Shown: positions 49,401 through 59,007 of the stretch, piece by piece
Position numbering within the stretch: the first letter of the stretch is position 1
How the letters are laid out: every line of letters begins with the position of its first letter
Origin: Chitinophaga filiformis
GTDB taxonomy: Bacteria > Bacteroidota > Bacteroidia > Chitinophagales > Chitinophagaceae
Direction of reading: 5' to 3'
Assembly (NCBI RefSeq): GCF_023100805.1
Contig: NZ_CP095855.1
Span: forward strand, 2,645,001 to 2,709,000
DNA: 64,000 bases
Translations under genes and position numbers: made by a program
Notes under the pieces: generated by a model
Database searches by the model: none
Told to the model about the DNA's origin: nothing
Seen by the model: only the letters and a program-made list of their open reading frames with translations

Positions 49401-49790
49401 GGGATTGGGAATAAATTCGGGATTTACCCAGGTAGCCGAAATACAAATCAACCGACGTCGGTACTAGATAGATGGCAGCAAGAAGGAGATGTCGCAGTTA
49501 TTCAAAAGTTTAATTCAAATTCAGATCTGTCCAGCCAGCAAGACAAGGCACTTACATCTGATGTTGCTTGGGAGGACGCTTCTTATGTGAGATTGAAGAA
49601 TTTGTCGGTGAGTTATAATATTCCAATTAAGAGGATTGGTAATATGGAAATAAATAATTTAAGAATTTTTGTTCATGGCCAAAACTTGTTAACATTTACC
49701 AAATATAGTGGTTTAGATCCAGAGACACGCAGTTCAAGTATTCTTCCCCCGCTGACGGTTTTAACTTTCGGCCTGAATATGAAGTTCTAA
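46455..49790 (+). CDS. SusC/RagA-family TonB-dependent receptor with STN domain (AT-rich locus)
   Basis: The ATG at 46455 (MPRTVHVKRNF) gives a normal signal peptide; the frame is open to a GTG at 46380 that adds 25 residues. The ~1111-residue protein has an STN domain (ISISVRKSSLSNILNQ, about 35-90), a carboxypeptidase-regulatory-like domain (GMPIIGATVLVKGTRNGVTT), a plug (LDETIIVAYGETTRRKT, RIQGLNSMVRGNDPLYVIDG) and a barrel to GLNMKF. It pairs with the SusD gene 46 bases downstream and should signal to the FecR at 44025. Codon use is AT-rich compared with the SusC at 10903, which suggests a different origin. Substrate unknown; the downstream GH2 points to a beta-linked sugar. Confidence 0.95.
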   Translation: MPRTVHVKRNFLYAFCAGFLCLCVIFRPVAKASTEPLQGKEISISVRKSSLSNILNQVSKKSGITIYFVDTDLAPYTNIDYDAKDKDVTSILTELFKGKDLLYEVISEKQIGVRKAKEKTLVTDEYRDTLVTVTGQVTDERGMPIIGATVLVKGTRNGVTTSQNGSFKIEAKTNNSLSISSVGYLSVELPVSKRGLFGVVKLKEFVSTLDETIIVAYGETTRRKTTSNIGTVKAKDIETQPVNNPLLVLQGRVPGLFVNQNSGIPGGGVTVRIQGLNSMVRGNDPLYVIDGVPYFSQLLDNGGNNAVLGASGGTVNGNPLSYINPSDIESIDVLKDADATAIYGSRAANGAILITTKKGKSGETKFDLNLQSGIGKMTKRLNLLNTAQYIKMRKEAKANDNAPIRPTDYDINGLWDTTRNTDWQDKLLGGTAQYTNLQFSVSGGGELTNFLIGMGYQRETSVFPTDLSNQKGSVHFNIGNRSKNNRFKTQLTGTYVVFDNKLTSNDLTYSAITLPPNAPLPYKDDGTINWTPNSSGNSTFSTLNPAVAYLRTYRNNTRNLIANSNIGYRITENLELQSNFGFTSLSSDEINKSPLSSVPPERVANTQSSSRYTTNEISTWIIEPQLLYRTEFKRNHIDALLGATVQQQNSNGLRLSGRGYSTDEVLDDIRSANTVQVDGTTKIMYRYSAIFFRVNYTYEDKYVVNVAGRRDGSSRFGKENLYHNFGSIGVGWIFSEESSVKDIMNWLSFGKIRASYGTTGSDQIGDYTFLNLYSPNTSYSMPYQGGNALQINGQYNPYLQWEETKKLQVGVDLGFFNDRVTVSANYVSNRSSNQLLYYSLPWTTGYPTVPTNLPATVKNRGIEASITSNNLKGKLKWSTNFNISLQRNRLASFPNISETPYSDMFVIGESIAIEKAYKLNGVNRENGVFEFLDREGKKTSDPTDEDRFVIINPLPKIFGGLSNTFEYKGIEVSFLFQFVKQKGIGNKFGIYPGSRNTNQPTSVLDRWQQEGDVAVIQKFNSNSDLSSQQDKALTSDVAWEDASYVRLKNLSVSYNIPIKRIGNMEINNLRIFVHGQNLLTFTKYSGLDPETRSSSILPPLTVLTFGLNMKF

Positions 49791-49836
49791 TTAAAGGGAG
49801 AGATATATCTGTAACGAAAATTCAAACGTAATTCAC

Positions 49837-51285
49837 ATGGTAAACAAAATATCAACAAGTAGGGTACATTATAGAGGACTTTTCCTATTAATTATCGGCG
49901 CTTCAATATTTGCAGGATGCCGTAAGTTTCTGGAAGTGAAGCCGCCTTCTACAAGCTTAAATGCAGATAATGTATATCGATCAAATGCAACGGCTATTTC
50001 TGTGCTAACTAACGTTTACTCAAAATTAAGTCAGTCGGATGTGTTTTATGGTGAGGAATTGACAAGTGTTCAGTCGATAACTGGAATACTCGGGGACGAG
50101 TTAAATCTATATAGCGAGATTTCGATCGATGACTATGTAAACACTTTTAGAAATAATCTATCGAGTTCAAATATTATCGCTAGTCGATTTTGGAATAATT
50201 GTTACAATAATATATTTATTATTAATTCGGCATTGGAAGGCCTGACGCAGAGTGAATCGCTGACAAAAGAGGTAAGACAGCAATTGATTGGGGAAGCAAA
50301 ATTTATGCGTGCGTTCTTTTATTTTTATCTATTAAATTTATACGGAGAGGTTCCGCTTATTTTGACAACGGATTATAAAGTTAATTCGAATATACCAAGA
50401 GCCGATACTGGATTAGTATGGAATCAAATAAAATCAGATTTGATTGATGCGAAAGAGTTGCTGAGCAGCGATTTTCGTGATATAAGCCTTTTGTCGAAAA
50501 CGTCAGAACGGGTGAGGCCAACAAGATGGAGCGCAAGCGCACTTCTATCCAGAGTATATTTATACACAGGCGAATATAATGCAGCTATCTCAGAAGCGAC
50601 AAATGTAATTAACGAGAAAAATTTGTTTGATACTGTTGAGATTGAACACGTTTTTTTGAAGAACAATCGAGAAGCGATTTGGCAGTTACAGCCGGTGGAT
50701 GTTGGGTTTAATACTAGAGAAGCACGGACGTTTGTAATCCCTCCTTCCGGATTTACAGGCGAGTCGTACCCCGTTTACATGAGTGCTAACTTGATAGAAT
50801 CATTCGATTTGCGGGACAAGAGGTTACAGACATGGGTAGGTTCGATATCTTTCAACGGTGACATATATAGGTTTCCATACAAATATAAGCTATATGAACA
50901 GACTGGGGATTTAGAAGAGTATTCAACTGTGTTGAGATTAGCTGAGCAATTCTTAATTCGAGCTGAAGCACGACTGCGGGTGAATGATTTAGTTGGCGCT
51001 GTTGATGACATCAATATAATAAGAAAGAGGGCTGGTCTTGACGATTTGGGTTTGAGTACACCTGAGAATATATTAAAATCCCTTATTAAGGAAAGGCAAC
51101 TAGAGCTATTTAGTGAATGGGGGCATCGGTGGTTTGATATGAAGCGATTGAAAATAGTGGATGATGTTATGACCAAAGTAGATGCGGAGAAGGGCGCTGA
51201 ATGGAGTGCTTATAAGCAGCAGCTTCCAATTCCCTACTTTGAAATGCGTTCAAATCCATCTCTTGTACAAAATAACGGTTATTAA
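49837..51285 (+). CDS. SusD/RagB-family lipoprotein (AT-rich locus)
   Basis: The 482-residue product has a lipobox ending IFAGC (Cys28) followed by RKFLEVKPPSTSL. It carries the family motifs GEAKFMRAFFYFYLLNLYGEVPLI and, near the end, RQLELFSEWGHRWFDMKRL. It is the lid of the SusC channel encoded just before. DNA is very AT-rich; for example the 60 bases from 50161 contain 14 G or C by hand count. Confidence 0.95.
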   Translation: MVNKISTSRVHYRGLFLLIIGASIFAGCRKFLEVKPPSTSLNADNVYRSNATAISVLTNVYSKLSQSDVFYGEELTSVQSITGILGDELNLYSEISIDDYVNTFRNNLSSSNIIASRFWNNCYNNIFIINSALEGLTQSESLTKEVRQQLIGEAKFMRAFFYFYLLNLYGEVPLILTTDYKVNSNIPRADTGLVWNQIKSDLIDAKELLSSDFRDISLLSKTSERVRPTRWSASALLSRVYLYTGEYNAAISEATNVINEKNLFDTVEIEHVFLKNNREAIWQLQPVDVGFNTREARTFVIPPSGFTGESYPVYMSANLIESFDLRDKRLQTWVGSISFNGDIYRFPYKYKLYEQTGDLEEYSTVLRLAEQFLIRAEARLRVNDLVGAVDDINIIRKRAGLDDLGLSTPENILKSLIKERQLELFSEWGHRWFDMKRLKIVDDVMTKVDAEKGAEWSAYKQQLPIPYFEMRSNPSLVQNNGY

Positions 51286-51712
51286 TATCTGCATCTTTAG
51301 TCACTCATAATATTTTTCCAAACTAGACGAGTAAGAATTCTTAAGATGTTATATCACTAGTTGATGGTATAATTGTAGTCTATCTTAAAGATATTTAATG
51401 TATCACATAGTAATGTGTCTTTTGGGGCGCTACTATGGCCTTAACTCTTACATTCCTGATGTTCTCTACTGCAATTTTCAATTTTCAAATGCCCTGTTAG
51501 TTTTAAACAATAGGAGCAATATGTGTATTTATTCACGCGTTGTGACGCATTTGAGATTTATTCCGCTTTGCGAGTGTAAGACGCCGTAATGCGGCATAAT
51601 GTTCATTTTTTAGGGGGACACATTATGGTGCGGTAGAAACGGAGTAGACTGAGGGACGTGATGTTATGAGAAACAATATGAGTAATCTCAACCAAACTAT
51701 AAATTGTTAGTA
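51286..51712. other. Intergenic region with an imperfect inverted repeat
   Basis: 427 bases between SusD and GH2. TGCGGCATAATGT (51590-51602) pairs imperfectly with ACATTATGGTGCGG (51620-51633) around a loop with a T run. It might be an attenuator or the remnant of a small element. A 63-codon frame at 51398-51589 lacks protein-like features and was not called. Confidence 0.45.
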
Positions 51713-54343
51713 ATGTTAAAGAAATTATACTTAAGTACTGTTCTATTTTTCATGCTAAGTGCGTTTTTTGCATTTGGCCAAGATAAGATGTCTTGGAGAA
51801 TGCAGCCAGTAACGATTCATACCCGTTGGGCTAAAGATGTAAATCCAAATAATCCTTTTTCAGAATATCCACGTCCACAAATGGTCCGGAGTAATTGGTG
51901 TAATTTGAACGGCTTGTGGGAATATACTATTACTGATTTGCAGAACGCTGTGCCATCCAGGTACGAAGGCAGAATATTGGTTCCATATCCGTTGGAATCA
52001 GCGTTATCAGGTGTGGAAAGGTCTTTACAGCCATATCAGAATCTTTGGTATATGAGGACTTTTGATAAACCTGTTCTTAAAGATGGAGATCGCGTATTGC
52101 TTCATTTCGGTGCGGTGGACTGGCAGGCAACAATATATATAAATGATAAGGAAGTTGGTAGCCATACAGGGGGATATCAAGCCTTTACTCTGGATATTAC
52201 AGAGCAGTTAAGACGTGGTAAGAATAGATTGGTTGTCAAAGTATTTGATCCGACTGACAAGGGGATTGGACCTCATGGTAAGCAAGTACTTAAACCAGGT
52301 AACATATATTATACTTCTTCGTCTGGCATTTGGCAGACCGTATGGATGGAAACTGTGCCTGCAGATTATATTACGGGGTTTATGATGACGCCAGATATTG
52401 ACAAAGGCACTCTAAATGTTAAGGTCAATGCACCAGCTGACGCTTCTATTGAATTGGTTGCTAGCGAAACAGGTAGGGAGGTCGGTAAAATAGGTGGCAA
52501 GGCTGGGGCTTTGTTAGAACTACCAGTTAAAAATATGAAGGTATGGTCTCCCGAAACACCCTTTTTGTATGACTTGACTATAAAGCTCATAAAGGGTGAT
52601 AAGATAATAGACACTGTAAGAACCTACTTTGGAATGCGAAAGATTGCTATACAGAAAGATGAAAGAGGGGTGGATCGCATCTTCTTGAACAATAAGCCTT
52701 ACTTTAATTTTGGTACACTGGACCAGGGATTCTGGCCGGATGGCTTGTATACAGCGCCTACGGATAGTGCACTGAAGTTCGATATAGAAATCATTAAGGC
52801 GATGGGATTTAATACAATCCGTAAACACATCAAAATAGAACCAGCGCGCTGGTATTATTACACCGATAAGCTAGGCATGCTTGTTTGGCAAGACTTAGTT
52901 AACCCTAATCAGAGATTACGCGACGGTGCTAAAGAGCAGTACGAAAAAGAAAGTAAGGAAACTCTTGAACAACTGCATAACAATCCATCTATTACAACGT
53001 GGGTTATATTTAATGAGAAATGGGGTGCTTATGATCAACAACGGATTACTGAATGGGTTAAAACCATTGATTCTTCCCGTATCGTGAATGGCCACTCTGG
53101 CGAAATGTTATATGTAAATAATGAACTTCGTAGTCCAAGTCAGAATCCATGGGTAAGCTCTGATATGACGGATGTTCATTCATATCCGTTCCCTCGTAAT
53201 GCCCCTAAGCTGCTTGGAAAAGCACGTGTTCTTGGCGAATTTGGAGGCATTGGTGTTCCTGTTATTGGACATCTTTGGGATGATCTGGTGACAGGATGGG
53301 GGTATGACGGTATTGTTTCCCCCACTACCATGCAAAGGCAGTATAAGAAAATGATTGATTCGATAAAAGTATTGGAAGGGTTAGGGTTAAGCGGTTCTAT
53401 ATATACTCAACCTTTTGATGTTGAGGGCGAGCAAAATGGTTTAATAACATATGATCGGAATGTGTCTAAAGTTCCTTTATCTGTAATCAGAAGTATAAAT
53501 TCAATAGTGACTAATAATGTTCTGTCGGAAGCGAAATTGGAACAGTTATTCTCGATCCGGAACGCCGCTGAACAGGATTCGATATATGAGGAAGAAATGA
53601 GGAAATTCAAGGTGGGATCTAAGGATTCTCTTCTTTTGCGAAGAATTTCAATATTCGCGCGTGCCAAGAATGACGCTAAAACCGCAGATGTCGCTTCAAA
53701 TCAGTATATAGAATCGTTGGTTGATCCATTTCAATGGCATAACTTAAAGTTTATTGTGAGTTTTACAGATGAATCAAAAGATGTAGGATTTAATTTCCTC
53801 TTGCGGAATTATCAATTAATAGACTCAATATTGGGAGAAAATATAGGTGAGAATGCATTGCTAACAATCTGTTATAACGAAGAATTAAAGCCGCTGGAAA
53901 TGAGTGAAAAACCCAATTGGGATTCTAGTGAGAAAAGGATTTTATCGAAGTATGGTATCGTTGGACACATATTTTACTTGAATCGAAAGGCAATGTTAGC
54001 GGTGGATAGAGATATTCGAACTTTTGTGTCTGCTAAGAACACTTTGCATGAAAGGTACCCAGGCTCAATATCGCCAGTGGATATGAATAATGACGCCTGG
54101 ACGGTATTTGAAAAATCGGACGATAAGGGATTATTGTCAACAGCATTAGGCTGGGTGAAAAAGGCGATATCAATGGAGGAGGAAAATGCAGCGTATATTG
54201 ATACATATGCTAACTTATTGTATAAATTGGGTAGTAAGAAAGAGGCCATATCGAATCAAGAGAAAGCCGTTAGATTAGCGCCCAAAGAGAAAAGTTATCT
54301 TACTACATTGTCAAAAATGAAAGAAGGTGGACAAACGTGGTAA
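51713..54343 (+). CDS. GH2-family glycosidase with TPR-like C-terminal tail
   Basis: The ATG at 51713 (MLKKLYLST) starts a clear signal peptide ending AFGQ; the TTG nine bases before it is not needed. The ~876-residue protein has a jelly-roll sugar-binding domain (~50-215; LLHFGAVDWQATIYIND, GGYQAFTLDIT), an Ig-like sandwich (~220-310) and a GH2 barrel (~315-600). NEKWG gives E435 as acid/base and LGEFGG gives E509 as nucleophile. The last ~90 residues hold a TPR-like module (AWTVFEKSDDKGLLSTALGWVKKAI; AYIDTYANLLYKLGSKKEAIS) that I associate with thioredoxin-like proteins of Bacteroidota rather than GH2. Likely a periplasmic beta-galactosidase/glucuronidase-type enzyme acting on SusCD-imported sugar. 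Confidence 0.9.
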   Translation: MLKKLYLSTVLFFMLSAFFAFGQDKMSWRMQPVTIHTRWAKDVNPNNPFSEYPRPQMVRSNWCNLNGLWEYTITDLQNAVPSRYEGRILVPYPLESALSGVERSLQPYQNLWYMRTFDKPVLKDGDRVLLHFGAVDWQATIYINDKEVGSHTGGYQAFTLDITEQLRRGKNRLVVKVFDPTDKGIGPHGKQVLKPGNIYYTSSSGIWQTVWMETVPADYITGFMMTPDIDKGTLNVKVNAPADASIELVASETGREVGKIGGKAGALLELPVKNMKVWSPETPFLYDLTIKLIKGDKIIDTVRTYFGMRKIAIQKDERGVDRIFLNNKPYFNFGTLDQGFWPDGLYTAPTDSALKFDIEIIKAMGFNTIRKHIKIEPARWYYYTDKLGMLVWQDLVNPNQRLRDGAKEQYEKESKETLEQLHNNPSITTWVIFNEKWGAYDQQRITEWVKTIDSSRIVNGHSGEMLYVNNELRSPSQNPWVSSDMTDVHSYPFPRNAPKLLGKARVLGEFGGIGVPVIGHLWDDLVTGWGYDGIVSPTTMQRQYKKMIDSIKVLEGLGLSGSIYTQPFDVEGEQNGLITYDRNVSKVPLSVIRSINSIVTNNVLSEAKLEQLFSIRNAAEQDSIYEEEMRKFKVGSKDSLLLRRISIFARAKNDAKTADVASNQYIESLVDPFQWHNLKFIVSFTDESKDVGFNFLLRNYQLIDSILGENIGENALLTICYNEELKPLEMSEKPNWDSSEKRILSKYGIVGHIFYLNRKAMLAVDRDIRTFVSAKNTLHERYPGSISPVDMNNDAWTVFEKSDDKGLLSTALGWVKKAISMEEENAAYIDTYANLLYKLGSKKEAISNQEKAVRLAPKEKSYLTTLSKMKEGGQTW

Positions 54344-54418
54344 ACTGTTAATCAATCTCTATCTCCTAAATTTTAATCGTATGTATTTAATAAATTCGGA
54401 AAAGAAAATTTATGCTCG

Positions 54419-57121
54419 ATGAATAAGGTTCTTAAAACGCTTGTTTTTTTTCTTCTATTTCACAACTGTATTATATTTCAAATATTTTCTCAAGATAAAG
54501 CAATAGACATTGATTTCTTAAAACATCAGGACTCTCATGAAACGGATTTCCAAATTAGTAACAGTAAGGAATTCTACGCGGTTGTTCATAGGGGAGAAAA
54601 TATAGCGGATTCTATTGAAGTTCGGACGATAGATGGAAAGAGAATATTGAAGCTCCTTCCTGAGGATTTAGTAACATCTGGTAGATTTAGCCAAAACGGC
54701 GAATGGTACATTTATACATCTTCCAATGGGAATAATGGATATTATAATTTAAAAGAGAAAAAAATAAATGTCATTTCTGGTGAAACCTGCCGATTCATTG
54801 ATGGCGACAAGAAAACTTACGCTCTATACAGGTTGGACACGAATTGGTATTTGAAATGTCTGGAGGACCGGAGGACAATTCAGGTTGCAATCAAACGAGC
54901 TGAGGATCTAATTATCGCTGGGCATATGATACTTTGTCTAAATGCTGATTCAATTGTAACTGTGAATCTTGAAAAGTATGAAAGAAAAGTTATCAAAAAA
55001 ATAGGAATAGATATATCTGCTGTGATAATTGACAATAATGCCCAGAGGGTCGCTTTTGCCGGGAGACAGTCTTTAAATAAACAGATAATCGACGGGTTGT
55101 ACTACTTTACAATTGGAGATACGGAATTGATCGCTGGACCTTTTGTAAAAAGGGACCAACAGCAAGAAAAAGAAGAAAGTAAAGCGGTTGTACCGGTGTC
55201 ATTTGCAAAAAAGGGAGAGGTTTTGATTTACAAAGTTCGCTCGAAGATGGATATGCGGTATTCTGATAGCAGCTACTCAGTGAAGGTTGATATTTGGAAT
55301 TATAAAGACCCGGTTTCGCTTTCATCTAAATCTTCAATGGAAGATAATTCTTATGAAGAGCACTTTGAGGGAATTAAACTAACTACTGGTGATACATTTC
55401 AGGTCTCAAGGCCTGGCGAAATGGTTATTGGAAAGACCGATAATAATAATTATTGTATATTGGAAAATTCCTATAGAAAGTACGATCATTTCTGGAGGAA
55501 AGATTCATGGCAAACAGTAACAATTGCAAATATTGGAGATTCGAGCAGAAAGGTTATTATTAATAAAACGAACGATAATATTACTGATATTAAGCTTTCT
55601 CCAAACGAAAAATTTGTTATTTGGTTTAATAATACCGATAAGCAATACTATTGTTACAATATAGCCCGTGAGCAGACAAGCTGTATTACAGATAAGTTGC
55701 CGGTCGCCATATATGAGAAGGCTGATTTTATAGCAAGTATGAAGCCTTACGGAGTCGCAGGTTGGTCGGATGGTGATTCATCAATTTTAATAAATGATGA
55801 GAATGATATTTGGATCATCGATGTTTTGGGCAGTAAATCTCGCCGTATTACTAGTGGTATGGGTAGAAAAAAGGGATTAATGTTTAGGTTGATGCCGAGT
55901 CATGCCTTCGAAACCGATTTACTAGTTCAACGGAATGATGTTATAAGACTTGTTGTGTATGACAAGACTACAAAAAGAAACGGATTTGCGTATATAAACA
56001 GTTTGAATGATTCTGTTCCACACCTTTTAGCTATGGAGGACGCATTGTTCTATTTCCCCAAGTTATATTATGGAAATGGTTCAATAGACATGGGAGGTAT
56101 ACCTCCAACCCGTTTGGCTGATGGTGATTTTCTAGTGCGGCGTCAAACAGTGGAAAGTGGTATAAGCTATTGTCTAACTAAAGATTTTAGGCACTTTACG
56201 GAGGTTTGGCGAGACAGTCCGCCAGTTGGATATGTCTGGATGAAGACAGAACTACATACATGGAAAAATAGCAAGGGAGATTTGCTGCAGGGAATTCTAT
56301 ATAAACCCTCGAACTTTGACGCCCGAAAAAAGTATCCTGTAATCTTCGATTATTACGAAAAAAGGAGTGATGAATTACATCACTTTATGAAACCTCGTTT
56401 TTCTACCTGTAGAATTGATATACCATATTATGTAAGCAACGGGTACTTGATTTTTGTTCCGGATATTATATATAAAGCGGGAGAAACGTGCCAGTCAGCA
56501 ACAGACTGTGTGGTCTCTGCGGCGAGGTATTTATCGACTTTTGATTGGATAGATACGATGAAACTGGGGCTTCAGGGGCACAGTTTTGGGGGGTATCAAA
56601 CAAATTGTATTATTACTCACTCAAATCTCTTTGCGGCTGCGTGTGAGGCGTCGGGTGCGTCGAATTTAACAAGTGCAAATGGAGAATTATTTGGTGTTAA
56701 TTATCAAGGTGGAGCGAGACACTTTGTATATGAGGAGTATCAAGGAAATTTACGGTCTCCTATGTTCGAAAATCCTGATTTGTATATTAAAAATTCCCCC
56801 GTTTTTTTCGTTAAAAATGTATCCACTCCATTGTTGATAATGCATAATAAGGATGATGGAGCAGTGTTGTTTTCTCAAGCTGTCGAGATGTATTTGGGTC
56901 TTTATAGGGCTATGAAACCTGTTTGGCTGCTTCAATATGATGGTCATGGACACGGAACGTGGGGGGAGGCGTCTGTTGATTTTACCATTAGAATGAAACA
57001 GTTTTTTGATCATTATCTGAAGGGCGAGAAGGCCCCAGTTTGGATGTCAAAAGGTGTGCCTTATTATTTGAGATCAAAATACTCGGGTCTGGATTTGGAA
57101 GATATTCCTATCGAAGAGTAG
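54419..57121 (+). CDS. S9-family (prolyl oligopeptidase-type) serine peptidase
   Basis: The 900-residue protein has a signal peptide (1-~24), an N-terminal beta-propeller region (~30-610) and a C-terminal alpha/beta-hydrolase domain (~630-880). The catalytic triad reads S722 in GHSFGGYQ, D813 in NKDDGAV and a histidine in DGHGHG (H843/H845, most likely H845). It follows the GH2 gene by 75 bases and ends the AT-rich locus, just before an insertion element. S9 enzymes of this kind cut peptides or act as esterases in the periplasm; with GH2 it suggests a glycopeptide or acylated-glycan substrate, which is inference. Confidence 0.92.
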   Translation: MNKVLKTLVFFLLFHNCIIFQIFSQDKAIDIDFLKHQDSHETDFQISNSKEFYAVVHRGENIADSIEVRTIDGKRILKLLPEDLVTSGRFSQNGEWYIYTSSNGNNGYYNLKEKKINVISGETCRFIDGDKKTYALYRLDTNWYLKCLEDRRTIQVAIKRAEDLIIAGHMILCLNADSIVTVNLEKYERKVIKKIGIDISAVIIDNNAQRVAFAGRQSLNKQIIDGLYYFTIGDTELIAGPFVKRDQQQEKEESKAVVPVSFAKKGEVLIYKVRSKMDMRYSDSSYSVKVDIWNYKDPVSLSSKSSMEDNSYEEHFEGIKLTTGDTFQVSRPGEMVIGKTDNNNYCILENSYRKYDHFWRKDSWQTVTIANIGDSSRKVIINKTNDNITDIKLSPNEKFVIWFNNTDKQYYCYNIAREQTSCITDKLPVAIYEKADFIASMKPYGVAGWSDGDSSILINDENDIWIIDVLGSKSRRITSGMGRKKGLMFRLMPSHAFETDLLVQRNDVIRLVVYDKTTKRNGFAYINSLNDSVPHLLAMEDALFYFPKLYYGNGSIDMGGIPPTRLADGDFLVRRQTVESGISYCLTKDFRHFTEVWRDSPPVGYVWMKTELHTWKNSKGDLLQGILYKPSNFDARKKYPVIFDYYEKRSDELHHFMKPRFSTCRIDIPYYVSNGYLIFVPDIIYKAGETCQSATDCVVSAARYLSTFDWIDTMKLGLQGHSFGGYQTNCIITHSNLFAAACEASGASNLTSANGELFGVNYQGGARHFVYEEYQGNLRSPMFENPDLYIKNSPVFFVKNVSTPLLIMHNKDDGAVLFSQAVEMYLGLYRAMKPVWLLQYDGHGHGTWGEASVDFTIRMKQFFDHYLKGEKAPVWMSKGVPYYLRSKYSGLDLEDIPIEE

Positions 57122-57143
57122 TTGTGTTTTAACTTGAAGAAGT

Positions 57144-58295
57144 TGTGATTTAATCTGACAGTTGGGTTAATTTTAAGTTACCACACTTTATCATTAACCC
57201 TTTAAACTGCCAGAAATGAATACAGCAGTAAAGTTAATCAAAAACAAGGTTGGCCTATTAAAATTGGCCGAAGAATTAGGCAATGTCTCTCACGCCTGCA
57301 AGTTGTTTGGTTATAGCAGAGATAGCTTTTGTAGGTTCAAAGAACTGTATGATGAAGGAGGAGAGCTGGCATTGCAGGAAGTCAGCAGGCGTAAGCCCAT
57401 ATTAAAGAATCGTGTGGAGCCCTAGGTGGAAAAGCCTGTGGTTGAAATGGCGATTGAGCAACCGGCTTTCGGACAACTTAGAGCCAGCAATGAATTAAAG
57501 AAGCAAGGCATTATTATCTCACCTGCAGGCGTGCGGGGAGTATGGCTAAGACATAATCTGGAAACATTTAAGAAACGTCTAAAAGCTCTGGAAGAGAAAT
57601 CTGGAAGTGAAGGCCTGGTTTTAACTGAAGCTCAGGTCATCGCATTGGAAAGAGCAAAAGAGGAAAAGGTTGCTCATGGCGAAATCGAAACACTTCATCC
57701 TGGTTATCTCGGCGCACAGGATAACTATTATGTAGGCACTATAAAAGGTGTCGGAAAAATCTATCAGCAGACATTTATTGATACCTACACTAAGGTCGCG
57801 TTTGCCAAAATATATGACCGTAAACACGCTTTGGTTGCAGCAGACATGTTAAACGACAGGGTATTACCATTCTATGAGGAATATGGAGTACGCTTGCTGC
57901 GTGTATTAACTGATAGAGGCACTGAATACTGTGGAGCAAGAGATCATCATGAATTTGAGCTCTATTTAGCATTAGAGGACATAGATCATGCTAAGACTAA
58001 AGCGAGAAGCCCTCAAACCAACGGAATCTGTGAACGATTTAACCGTACGGTTCAAGACGAGTTTTACTCGATAGCCTTCCGGAAGAAGATCTACACTTCT
58101 CTTGAGCAGATCCAGACCGATTTAGATGAGTGGATTGATCACTACAATCGTAATCGGACACATACTGGTAAATACTGCTTCGGACGAACTCCTTTACAAA
58201 CTTTCGAAGAAACAGTACCTTTAGCAAAAGAAAAGCAGCTGGACGAGCTACCGCCAACTGCCTAAAATATTACCCGACTGTCGGATCAAATCGGA
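57144..58295 (+). mobile_element. IS481-like insertion element
   Basis: Imperfect terminal inverted repeats bound the element: left TGTGATTTAATCTGACAGTT (57144 on) and right, read on the minus strand from 58295, TCCGATTTGATCCGACAGTC. Within the shared GATTT...GGGT part most bases agree. The element encodes one transposase, interrupted by an amber codon. I found no clear target-site duplication, so the ends are approximate by a few bases. Confidence 0.75.
57216..58265 (+). pseudogene. IS481-family transposase with in-frame amber stop
   Basis: One frame runs from the ATG at 57216 to 58265 except for TAG at 57423-57425 (context GAG CCC TAG GTG), which splits it into 69 and 279 codons. The N-terminal part is a helix-turn-helix ([26 protein letters not shown]). 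The C-terminal part is an rve-type DDE catalytic domain: D in FIDTYTKVAF, D in LTDRGTEYCG and E in GICERFNRT, all present. A GTG directly after the stop could start the second part alone. Except for the stop the gene looks intact, so the loss is recent or the stop is sometimes read through. Confidence 0.82.
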
Positions 58296-58313
58296 GCTAT
58301 TACATTTAAATGT

Positions 58314-58337
58314 AGGCAGCCCAACACTGGGCTGCCT
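58314..58337 (-). terminator. Hairpin terminator of the small exported protein gene
   Basis: Ten-base perfect arms AGGCAGCCCA and TGGGCTGCCT flank ACAC. Read on the minus strand it lies 12 bases after the stop at 58350 and is followed by TACATTTAAATG. Confidence 0.75.
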
Positions 58338-58349
58338 CATTCAATTTAA

Positions 58350-58616
58350 TCACTCAGGAAGCAGGTAAACTGTGTTAGCAGGGCAACCAGCTTGTGGATT
58401 CCTAATAGTTGTAATAGAAGTAATGAATGTGGTAGTCGCATCAACAGGATCGGTTGTGTACGTAGAAGTGAAAGAAGACGTACATAAGCCGTTAACTCCT
58501 GTCTTGTACCACGTTTTAACTGGGGCGAAAGCGGCTTCTTTAGCTTTGAATGCAAAAATACCACCAGCTACTGCCATTAGGGCAACTGCGCCCAAAACGA
58601 TTCTTGCTTTGTTCAT
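58350..58616 (-). CDS. Small exported protein of unknown function
   Basis: The 88-residue product begins MNKARIVLGAVALMAVAGGIFAFKAKE, of which residues 6-23 form a signal or membrane segment. The mature part is rich in Thr and Ser (STYTTDPVDATTTF) with two Cys residues (C45-type position in NGLCTSS and one in AGCPAN) that could form a disulfide. AAAGGCG ahead of the ATG and a clean terminator behind it support a real gene. It resembles the small exported proteins common in Chitinophaga genomes (DUF6520-like in my memory); the family is not certain. Confidence 0.75.
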   Translation of the reverse strand: MNKARIVLGAVALMAVAGGIFAFKAKEAAFAPVKTWYKTGVNGLCTSSFTSTYTTDPVDATTTFITSITTIRNPQAGCPANTVYLLPE

Positions 58617-58791
58617 GGTTTATTCGCCTTTCTAAATCAAAAGGCTAAACTTTAGTTAACAAATTATTGGCGCCTACTCTTTTCTACAGGTTTTCGGCTT
58701 CCCCATTTATTATTCCGACGTCGAAAAAAATTAATCAATTAGTTTGAGCTTTTGTTTCAGCAGACATTTTCCACCACCGAAGCAAATGGGC

Positions 58792-59007
58792 CTAGAGTGT
58801 TATTAATACAGCATCTATTAGTCTAGTGAAGGCTGAAGTGAACTCATTGCCCTTCTCGGTTCCATGGCCTAAATGTCTGAAGCCTTTAAAGAAAGTCATA
58901 GGAACGCTTCGCTGAATTTGACCGACAACAGAAGTCGATAAGTTAACGTTGGCAATTTCACCCTGTGTGAATATGACATATTTATGAAAGGAATTATAAA
59001 AGATCCT
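58792..59007 (-). pseudogene. Probable decayed gene fragment, minus strand
   Basis: An open stretch of 71 codons ending in TAG has no start codon at its beginning. It reads like a real C-terminus (YVIFTQGEIANVNLSTSVV; MTFFKGFRHLGHGTEKGNEF). I do not recognise the family. The frame upstream is broken by stops. Confidence 0.35.

Noticed and set aside
51398..51589. 63-codon frame between SusD and GH2
   Set aside because: No start context, no domain and no signal; AT-rich gap sequence can give this by chance.
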